DNA of 38,296 nucleotides, from assembly GCA_902196205.1 (NCBI GenBank), contig CABIKM010000023.1:1-38296 (forward strand), written 5' to 3'. The stretch is from Candidatus Methylomirabilis lanthanidiphila (GTDB lineage Bacteria > Methylomirabilota > Methylomirabilia > Methylomirabilales > Methylomirabilaceae). The first letter of the stretch is position 1. Every line of letters begins with the position of its first letter. The notes below the pieces were generated by a model that worked only from the letters and a program-made list of their open reading frames with translations, had not been told where the DNA came from and searched no databases. Below, piece after piece: positions 32,904-38,296 of this stretch. Both the position numbers and the translations under genes were made by a program.

Positions 32904-33926
32904 TTGAACAACTATCGCGTTGGTCTCCCGATGATTGCTGGAGGGGCGGCCATCGGGTTCTATCTGGCCTCTCGGGCCGCCGTAGGTCCATACCAATCGC
33001 TGCTCAGTATGGCCGGCCTCCTATTAGGGGCCTCCTGCGGTATCGTTGTAATGGTCCTCCAGCGCAAGTTTCGTCAGACGTCCTTGCAGGTCATTATCAG
33101 CGGCATCATCGGATTCGTTTTAGGTCTTGGTCTGGCCGAACTTTTTTTTAATGCGATTTCCGGCTTTCTGAACTTCATTCCTAATTATATCGCTGAGACC
33201 ATGCAGACCATTGTTACAATCGGCGCGGCCTACCTGGGGGCTGCAATCGCGATCGAGAAGAGTCCGGGGTTCAGCATGTCGAGTCTGGTGCGGGCGTTCA
33301 GGGAAAAGCCACGGGGTAAGAGCAGCAAGATCCTTGATACCTCGGTGATCATCGATGGCCGTATTGCGGATATCTGCGAGACGGGATTTGTTGAGGGAAC
33401 GCTTGTAATTCCTCAATTTGTCTTGCGGGAGTTGCAGCAGGTTGCCGACTCATCAGATCCGTTGAAACGCAACCGTGGTCGACGGGGACTGGATATCCTA
33501 CAGAAAATACAGAAGAAGGTCGATGTGCATGTCGAAATCAGTGATATGGACTTCCCTGACATCCGTGAGGTGGACGCAAAATTGGTCGCGCTGGCCAAGG
33601 CGCTGAATGCCAAGGTGGTCACCAACGATTTCAACCTGAATAAGGTGGCAGGGCTACACGGGATCGGGGTATTGAACATCAACGAGTTAACGAATTCGCT
33701 TAGGCCTGTTGTCCTGCCCGGTGAAGAGATGCAGGTGTTCGTCCTGAAAGAAGGTAAGGAGTACAACCAGGGGATTGCCTACCTTGATGATGGCACGATG
33801 GTGGTGGTCGATAGTGGCCGTCGATATATCGGCCAGACTGTCGAAGTGCGCGTGACCACGGTGCTGCCGACGACAGCCGGGCGCATGATCTTTTCACGTT
33901 TGAAGGAAGAGGCCGAGGCCGCGTAA
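32904..33926 (+). CDS. YacL-like membrane PIN-TRAM protein
   Basis: An N-terminal membrane region with about four helices (roughly residues 5-120) precedes a PIN nuclease-fold domain (about 140-255). The PIN domain has ILDTSVIIDGRIADI (two acidic metal ligands), VLRELQQVADS, and ATNDF-like VVTNDFNLNKVA. A C-terminal TRAM RNA-binding domain (about 285-330) has GIAYLDDGTMVVVDSGRRYI. YacL is a probable membrane-bound RNase; its targets are unknown. The start is placed at TTG 32904, because GAGGGGGTGATC upstream matches the 16S rRNA end over 10 of 12 bases with good spacing. A GTG at 32895, inside that site, would add three residues. Confidence 0.85.
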   Translation: MNNYRVGLPMIAGGAAIGFYLASRAAVGPYQSLLSMAGLLLGASCGIVVMVLQRKFRQTSLQVIISGIIGFVLGLGLAELFFNAISGFLNFIPNYIAETMQTIVTIGAAYLGAAIAIEKSPGFSMSSLVRAFREKPRGKSSKILDTSVIIDGRIADICETGFVEGTLVIPQFVLRELQQVADSSDPLKRNRGRRGLDILQKIQKKVDVHVEISDMDFPDIREVDAKLVALAKALNAKVVTNDFNLNKVAGLHGIGVLNINELTNSLRPVVLPGEEMQVFVLKEGKEYNQGIAYLDDGTMVVVDSGRRYIGQTVEVRVTTVLPTTAGRMIFSRLKEEAEAA

Positions 33927-33931
33927 GAGCA

Positions 33932-33998
33932 GGGTAAAGGGTTTAGGGTGTAGGGTAGAAGCAAGGACCAAGCTGCCAAACCCCAAACCCCAAACCCT
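33932..33998. repeat. Heptanucleotide inverted array ending at the ispD start codon
   Basis: The 7-base register runs unbroken: GGGTAAA, GGGTTTA, GGGTGTA, GGGTAGA, then AGCAAGG, ACCAAGC, TGCCAAA, CCCCAAA, CCCCAAA, CCCT. The G-rich left arm and C-rich right arm are inverted (CCCCAAA reverses to TTTGGGG) and can form a long hairpin. The last unit runs into the ispD ATG at 33999. The array fills the whole space between yacL (stop at 33926) and ispD except for five bases. Confidence 0.85.
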
Positions 33999-34691
33999 AT
34001 GATTGTGACTGCTATTGTTCCCGCCGGTGGAGCGGGAATTCGATTCGGGGGAGCGGTCAAGAAACAGTTCATCACCCTGAACGGTTTGCCGATACTCAGC
34101 CATACGTTGCGAGCGCTGGCAGCGTCTAACGCGTTTGCTGTCATCATTGTCGCGGTCCCTGCCGGGGAGGAGTCGAAGGGTCGAGAGGCGCTGGAGCTGG
34201 CCAGGATCAATCTAGAGACAGAGGTGGTCCCGGGAGGACAGACGCGGCAAGAGTCGGTCTATAACGGTTTGCAGAGGGCGAAGGCGGCGACGGATCTCGT
34301 GCTGATCCACGACGGCGTTCGCCCTTTTGTTTCGCGTGAGGTTGTGCTGTCTACCGTAGAGGCCGCGAGACACGCGGGCGCGGCGGTTGCAGCCGTGCCC
34401 GTTGTCGATACCATCAAGCGGGTCGACATTGACGGCTTTGTGGTGGAGACGCTGCCGAGAGGACAGCTCTGGTCGATCCAGACCCCTCAGGTCTTCCAAT
34501 ACGAGCTCCTGATGCGGGCTCACCGGGTAGGTCGGGAGCACGGCATTATCGCCACCGATGATGCCGCACTTGTGGAGCGAATAGGGGGGACGGTCAAGGT
34601 TGTGAGAGGGAGTTACGAGAACCTTAAAATCACCGGCGAAGAGGATCTGCCTCTCGCCGACCTGATTCTGAAGCGACGGAAGGTCACATGA
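33999..34691 (+). CDS. ispD: 2-C-methyl-D-erythritol 4-phosphate cytidylyltransferase
   Basis: IspD transfers CMP to methylerythritol phosphate in the MEP isoprenoid route. The 230-residue sequence has VTAIVPAGGAGIRFGGAVKKQF (CTP-binding loop), LIHDGVRPFVSREVV and the C-terminal GSYENLKITGEEDLPLADLIL. The conserved N-terminus fixes ATG 33999, yet no Shine-Dalgarno sequence is present: the heptad array runs up to the ATG. The stop overlaps ispF by 4 bases. Confidence 0.95.
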   Translation: MIVTAIVPAGGAGIRFGGAVKKQFITLNGLPILSHTLRALAASNAFAVIIVAVPAGEESKGREALELARINLETEVVPGGQTRQESVYNGLQRAKAATDLVLIHDGVRPFVSREVVLSTVEAARHAGAAVAAVPVVDTIKRVDIDGFVVETLPRGQLWSIQTPQVFQYELLMRAHRVGREHGIIATDDAALVERIGGTVKVVRGSYENLKITGEEDLPLADLILKRRKVT

Positions 34692-35164
34692 CAGTCGGCA
34701 TTGGGTTTGATACACACCCGTTAGTTCCCGGTCGGCGTCTTGTCCTGGGCGGGGTGGAGATCCCTTTCGAGAAAGGACTTGACGGCCATTCGGATGCGGA
34801 TGCCTTGGCCCACGCCGTAATCGACGCCATACTTGGCGCCGCCTGCGCCGGCGATATCGGCTCCTGCTTTGGCACGAATGATCCTCAATACAAGGATGTG
34901 TCGAGTCTCCTGCTCCTCAAGGAGGCGCTCCGACGTGTTCAGGCACTTGGCTATGCGGTCAATCACATCGATGCGACCATCATCGCAGAAGCGCCGCGGC
35001 TTGCGTCCTTCATTGTACAGATGCGGGCCAACGTTGCCGATAGCGTGGGCACTCCAATCGAACGAGTCAGCGTCAAGGCGGCGACCGCGAATCGGGTGGG
35101 TGCGCTGGGGGCGGGCGACGGGATTGCCTGTCTCGCTGTGGCATCACTGCAGCGTCTCGAATGA
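34688..35164 (+). CDS. ispF: 2-C-methyl-D-erythritol 2,4-cyclodiphosphate synthase
   Basis: IspF closes the cyclodiphosphate ring in the MEP route, after IspE. The 158-residue protein has GIGFDTHPLVPGRRLVLGGV with the zinc-binding Asp-x-His, FEKGLDGHSDADALAHAVID, the catalytic ATN-type motif KAATANRVGALGAGDGI and the usual length. It is translationally coupled to ispD (ATGA). Confidence 0.96.
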   Translation: MTVGIGFDTHPLVPGRRLVLGGVEIPFEKGLDGHSDADALAHAVIDAILGAACAGDIGSCFGTNDPQYKDVSSLLLLKEALRRVQALGYAVNHIDATIIAEAPRLASFIVQMRANVADSVGTPIERVSVKAATANRVGALGAGDGIACLAVASLQRLE

Positions 35165-35190
35165 AGGGCGTAGGATGACGGGATAGACGC

Positions 35191-36783
35191 ATGGCGCTGG
35201 TCATCTATAATACCTTACGGCAAAAAAAGGAGCCGTTTGAGCCGTTCGTGCCCGGCATCGTGCGGATGTACGCCTGTGGGCCGACCGTATACGACCGCGC
35301 CCATATCGGTCATGCGCGCGCCGCCCTCACCTTCGATGTGGTGTGGCGCTACCTGGAGTACCGAGGCTGTCAGGTTGTCTACGTACGTAATTATACGGAT
35401 GTGGACGATAAGATCATCCAACGTGCGGCAGAGCTGGGACAGTCGCGTGAATCGCTGGTAGAGGAGCAGATTGAAGCCTATCGCCGGGATATGAAGGCGC
35501 TGGGGCTCAGAACGCCCACGGAGGAGCCCAGGGCCACGTACCATATCCGGGAAATGATCGATCTCATCCGAACCTTGATGGCGAAGGGGGTAGCATATTC
35601 GGTCGATGGCGATGTCTATTTTGAAGTCAGACGCTCGCCTGACTACGGCAAGCTCTCTCATCGGGGTCTCGACGAATTACAGGCAGGGGCGAGGGTTGAG
35701 GTGGATCCGCGAAAACGCGATCCCCTCGATTTTGCGTTGTGGAAGGCATCGCGCCCTGGAGAGCCGACATGGGACAGCCCGTGGGGCCCAGGCAGGCCTG
35801 GCTGGCATATCGAGTGCTCGGCCATGTCGATGAAATATCTCGGTGAAAGCTTCGACATCCATGGCGGGGGAGCCGACCTGATCTTCCCCCATCACGAGAA
35901 CGAGATTGCGCAGTCGGAGTGCGCCACCGGCAGGCCGTTTGCTCGCTACTGGATCCATAACGGTTTTGTCAATATTCGCGCCGAAAAGATGTCAAAGTCG
36001 TTGGGCAATATCTTAACGGTCCGTGACATCCTGAGACAGATCAGCCCGTGCGCGTTGAAGCTGTTCCTGCTCGGAACTCACTACCGGGCGCCCGTAGATT
36101 TTTCGGAGGATGCGCTGAGCAGCGCCGGGGCGGCAGAAGATCGATTCCGTTATGTGCTGGACGAGGTACAGCGTATCCGAGATGCTCGGAGCCCAAGCGT
36201 CGCCCTATCGCATATGGATCCTATGCCTCTTATGAACCAGGTTCGCGAGGTGGAAAAAGAGTTCACGGACGCGATGGATGATGATTTTAATACTCCACGC
36301 GCGCTGGCCGCATTATTTACCCTGACTAGGGGGATGAACGTTGTCCTGAAGGACGCTGGTCGTGCGCCGGGGCCTTCGCTTGTGAACGCGCTGGGCATAG
36401 CAGAAGAGGCGTTGTGGAGGTTGGGATCGGTGTTGGGCGGCTTGTTTGAGGGCCTCAGGGAAGTGGTCGACCGGATTACGATCACGCCATCTGCGGATCG
36501 CGCGATCATTGAGTCGGCGGATCCGGTAATCATGGTGTCGAGAGACGATTATGACAAGGCGCGAGAAGTTGTGGAGTCGGCGATGGCATCAGGCCAGCCC
36601 CTGCCGCCGGAGGCGATCAGGGCTCTTGTCGTCTATCGGGCCATATGCCGCGATAAGAAAGACTGGGCGACCGCCGACGCCATCCGTGCCTGGTTAACCG
36701 ATCTGGGGGTTGTTATAGACGATACCGGTGATGGGGTCCGTTGGTACGTGAAGACGACCCACGCAAAGATCCAGCGACCATGA
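35191..36783 (+). CDS. cysS: Cysteinyl-tRNA synthetase
   Basis: CysRS charges tRNA-Cys. The sequence has MYACGPTVYDRAHIGHARAA (zinc Cys and the class I HIGH motif), the zinc-site GWHIECSAMS and GGGADLIFPHHENEIAQSEC, and EKMSKSLGN (the KMSKS motif). The 530 residues are longer than the 460-490 typical of the family; the extra length is in the C-terminal half, which ends with the usual KDWATADAIRAWLTDLGVVI and DDTGDGVRW. The ribosome site is weak. rlmB overlaps it by 4 bases. Confidence 0.96.
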   Translation: MALVIYNTLRQKKEPFEPFVPGIVRMYACGPTVYDRAHIGHARAALTFDVVWRYLEYRGCQVVYVRNYTDVDDKIIQRAAELGQSRESLVEEQIEAYRRDMKALGLRTPTEEPRATYHIREMIDLIRTLMAKGVAYSVDGDVYFEVRRSPDYGKLSHRGLDELQAGARVEVDPRKRDPLDFALWKASRPGEPTWDSPWGPGRPGWHIECSAMSMKYLGESFDIHGGGADLIFPHHENEIAQSECATGRPFARYWIHNGFVNIRAEKMSKSLGNILTVRDILRQISPCALKLFLLGTHYRAPVDFSEDALSSAGAAEDRFRYVLDEVQRIRDARSPSVALSHMDPMPLMNQVREVEKEFTDAMDDDFNTPRALAALFTLTRGMNVVLKDAGRAPGPSLVNALGIAEEALWRLGSVLGGLFEGLREVVDRITITPSADRAIIESADPVIMVSRDDYDKAREVVESAMASGQPLPPEAIRALVVYRAICRDKKDWATADAIRAWLTDLGVVIDDTGDGVRWYVKTTHAKIQRP

Positions 36784-37565
36784 CGGAGCAGATACTCGTT
36801 GGCCCTCATGCTGTGTTGGAGGCGCTTCGAGCGGGGCGACGTCAGATTGATCGAATTTATCTGGCGAGAGAACGGTATGATCCCAGGATCACTGAGATTA
36901 TCAAGCGCGCCAGAGACGGTGGGGTACCCTTCACACAGGAGACACGGCAGCGGCTTGGCGAATTGGCCAAGGGGGTGACGCACCAGGGCGTTGTGGCCGT
37001 GGTCAGTGCGGCCGGCTACGATGACCCGTTTGAACTGGTTACTCGAATCAAGGCCGCCACCCCGATGCCGTTACTGCTGCTGCTTGACGGAGTCCAGGAC
37101 CCTCAGAACCTCGGAGCGATCATGCGTACGGCGGAGGCCGCGGGCGTAGATGGACTCTTCATCACGAAACATCGCGCCGTCGGGATTACGTCGGCGGTTG
37201 CAAAGGCCTCTGCCGGGGCTTCAGAGCACCTGCCCGTGGCCCGGGTTGGGGGTCTGCCGGCGTTTCTTGCGTGGCTGAAAGATCAGGGCATCTGGATTGT
37301 TGGGGCTGATCCCAGCGCGACGCAGTCCCTCTACGGGATCGATATGTGCGCTCCAATGGGCGTTGTCATCGGAGGCGAACATCGGGGACTGACAGTGTTG
37401 GTACGACAGCGATGCGATCTGCTTGCGCGAATCCCCGCCTGCGGTCGTGTTGCTTCTCTCAATGCCGCTGCCGCTGCCGCCATCTTTCTCTTCGAGATCC
37501 GTCGACAGCATAGCGTGATAAAGCAGATTCCAGCGAATGGACGAGAACCTGTGATTGTTTCCTAA
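36780..37565 (+). CDS. rlmB: 23S rRNA 2'-O-methyltransferase RlmB-type (SpoU family)
   Basis: This SpoU-class enzyme methylates the 2'-hydroxyl of a 23S rRNA guanosine with S-adenosylmethionine. The 261-residue protein has an N-terminal RNA-binding part (about 1-75, ILVGPHAVLEALRAGRRQID). The knotted SPOUT domain has motif 1 LLDGVQDPQNLGAIMRTAEA, motif 2 GVVIGGEHRGLT and motif 3 IPACGRVASLNAAAAAAIFL; family members more often have SLNVSVA there. ATG 36780 overlaps the cysS stop (ATGA). The last gene before the terminator. Confidence 0.92.
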   Translation: MTEQILVGPHAVLEALRAGRRQIDRIYLARERYDPRITEIIKRARDGGVPFTQETRQRLGELAKGVTHQGVVAVVSAAGYDDPFELVTRIKAATPMPLLLLLDGVQDPQNLGAIMRTAEAAGVDGLFITKHRAVGITSAVAKASAGASEHLPVARVGGLPAFLAWLKDQGIWIVGADPSATQSLYGIDMCAPMGVVIGGEHRGLTVLVRQRCDLLARIPACGRVASLNAAAAAAIFLFEIRRQHSVIKQIPANGREPVIVS

Positions 37566-37570
37566 ATAGA

Positions 37571-37600
37571 GCAATAATAGAAATTATTGCTTGCTTTTTT
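37571..37600 (+). terminator. Rho-independent terminator after rlmB
   Basis: Stem GCAATAAT (37571-37578) and ATTATTGC (37583-37590), with an AGAA loop, is followed by a T-rich tail ending in TTTTTT (37595-37600). It lies 6 bases after the rlmB stop and ends the long core-gene run. Confidence 0.8.
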
Positions 37601-37619
37601 CCGATAATGCCGGTATATT
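37591..37619 (+). promoter_or_regulatory. Promoter of the tRNA-tuf operon
   Basis: TATATT (37614-37619, 5 of 6) has TTGCTT (37591-37596, 3 of 6) at a 17-bp distance, with A/T-rich sequence upstream that could serve as an UP element. A C/G-rich discriminator (CCCCTTGCG) follows the -10 box, as in promoters under stringent control. The -35 box overlaps the tail of the rlmB terminator. Confidence 0.55.
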
Positions 37620-37664
37620 CCCCTTGCGTCTCTCCAGAATTACTAATAATCTAAGGGTTTACGT

Positions 37665-37740
37665 GCTGGCGTAGCTCAGTTGGCAGAGCAGCTGATTTGT
37701 AATCAGCCGGTCAGGGGTTCAAATCCCTTCGCCAGCTCCA
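37665..37740 (+). tRNA. tRNA-Thr (anticodon TGT)
   Basis: A 76-base tRNA with acceptor stem GCTGGCG / CGCCAGC and anticodon loop TTTGTAA (TGT, reads ACA). The T arm is AGGGG-TTCAAAT-CCCTT. The discriminator is T and the CCA is encoded. It is the first of four tRNAs before tuf. A short palindrome, GATCCCGA/TCGGGATC (37762-37778), follows in the spacer and may guide processing. Confidence 0.96.
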
Positions 37741-37781
37741 CGGAGAGCCGCCGTTTAGAGCGATCCCGAATCGGGATCCGC

Positions 37782-37866
37782 GGGGAGATACCCAAGCGGC
37801 CAAAGGGGGCAGACTGTAAATCTGCTGGCGTTGCCTTCGGAGGTTCGAATCCTCCTCTCCCCACCA
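37782..37866 (+). tRNA. tRNA-Tyr (anticodon GTA)
   Basis: An 85-base class II tRNA with acceptor stem GGGGAGA / TCTCCCC and anticodon loop CTGTAAA (GTA). It has a long variable arm (TGGCGTTGCCTTC region), a GGAGG-TTCGAAT-CCTCC T arm, discriminator A and an encoded CCA. Confidence 0.96.
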
Positions 37867-37969
37867 TAGGGACGGACTCGCACAATACACGTCAGTCCGA
37901 AGGCGGGGCTGTCGTCTCTGTTTGTATTGAGAAAGGTGCTGCGCGCGTGAGGTAACCGAATAAGCTTGG

Positions 37970-38046
37970 GCGGGAATAGCTCAGTTGGCTAGAGCGTCAG
38001 CCTTCCAAGCTGAGGGTCGCGGGTTCGAATCCCGTTTCCCGCTCCA
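37970..38046 (+). tRNA. tRNA-Gly (anticodon TCC)
   Basis: A 77-base tRNA with acceptor stem GCGGGAA / TTCCCGC and anticodon loop CTTCCAA (TCC, reads GGA). The T arm is GCGGG-TTCGAAT-CCCGT. The discriminator is T and the CCA is encoded. Confidence 0.96.
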
Positions 38047-38084
38047 AATCATAATTCATTGTGGCTTGGGATCCTGGCAGTCCG

Positions 38085-38160
38085 GCCCACGTAGCTCAGT
38101 TGGCAGAGCACATCCTTGGTAAGGATGAGGTCACCAGTTCAATCCTGGTCGTGGGCTCCA
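38085..38160 (+). tRNA. tRNA-Thr (anticodon GGT)
   Basis: A 76-base tRNA with acceptor stem GCCCACG / CGTGGGC and anticodon loop TTGGTAA (GGT, reads ACC and ACT). The discriminator is T and the CCA is encoded. Thr-Tyr-Gly-Thr followed by tuf is the classical thrU-tyrU-glyT-thrT-tufB order of E. coli. Confidence 0.96.
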
Positions 38161-38203
38161 GATAGTGTTCTTGATATTCTACTAACAGGGGTGATCAAAT
38201 TCG

Positions 38204-38247
38204 CCTTCGGCGGGTGAGTGCCGAAGGGAAACGGAAGGTCGCCCTTC
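38204..38247 (+). promoter_or_regulatory. Tuf leader with two competing hairpins
   Basis: Between tRNA-Thr and tuf, CCTTCGGC (38204-38211) pairs with GCCGAAGG (38220-38227). GAAGGG (38223-38228) can instead pair with CCCTTC (38242-38247), just before the GGAGGTG ribosome site. The two hairpins share bases 38223-38227, so only one can form at a time. Confidence 0.4.
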
Positions 38248-38262
38248 AGGCTTGGAGGTGCT

Positions 38263-38296
38263 ATGGCCAAGGCGAAGTTCGAGCGGACGAAAGAAC
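38263..38296 (+). CDS. tuf: Elongation factor Tu, 3' end cut by the window
   Basis: Only 11 codons are visible: MAKAKFERTKE, the usual EF-Tu N-terminus. A strong GGAGGTG ribosome site lies 6 bases before the ATG. EF-Tu brings aminoacyl-tRNA to the ribosome. The four preceding tRNA genes confirm the identity. Confidence 0.9.
   Translation, partial: MAKAKFERTKE

Overview
The window is a chromosomal stretch of a Gram-negative bacterium with fairly high GC content. The envelope genes show this: a complete Tol-Pal cluster, an RlpA lipoprotein, a LolB-like lipoprotein and several lipobox signal peptides. Nearly all genes are housekeeping. The gene order resembles that of Deltaproteobacteria and of deep lineages such as NC10 (Candidatus Methylomirabilis). 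That placement is an inference from gene order and style, not something proved here. No rRNA, CRISPR array, transposase or phage gene was seen.

Layout. 1-1504: end of bioD and the gene for the septal lipoprotein RlpA. 1713-6997: a two-component region holding an intact REC/HD-GYP regulator, an intact membrane histidine kinase and its overlapping response regulator. Two decayed genes, each ending in the tail of a kinase ATPase domain, lie at its two ends. 7013-11288: a HAD hydrolase, a convergent DUF2064 transferase, and a minus-strand pgi-glk pair for entry of glucose into glycolysis. 11611-12644: an unrecognised 133-residue protein and a BamE-like lipoprotein. 12741-18169: tolQ-tolR-tolA-tolB-pal-cpoB, with a good sigma70 promoter in front. 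18180-19967: a DUF2127 membrane protein, a MITE-like repeat and minus-strand leuB.

20093-37565 is one long plus-strand run of core genes: engB, a TPR lipoprotein, a LolB-like lipoprotein, ispE, tRNA-Gln, prs, rplY, pth, rpsF, ssb, rpsR, a DUF2232 membrane protein, rplI, dnaB, radA, carD/cdnL, a yacL-like PIN-TRAM gene, ispD, ispF, cysS and rlmB. Many of these overlap by 1-4 bases. A rho-independent terminator closes the run. It is followed by the classical tRNA-Thr/Tyr/Gly/Thr-tuf operon, with tuf cut by the window end.

The most unusual signal is in short repeats rather than genes. Four separate places carry arrays of 7-bp units. The unit sequence differs at each place, but the period is always 7, and three of the four have inverted left and right arms. 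One lies inside a decayed kinase gene, one ends exactly at the ispD start codon, one carries the pgi stop codon and fills the space before glk, and one precedes radA. A second repeat type with GTAGGGGC/GCCCCTAC ends supplies stop codons to three genes. Two genes (engB, carD) have a -10 box so close to the start codon that leaderless translation is likely.
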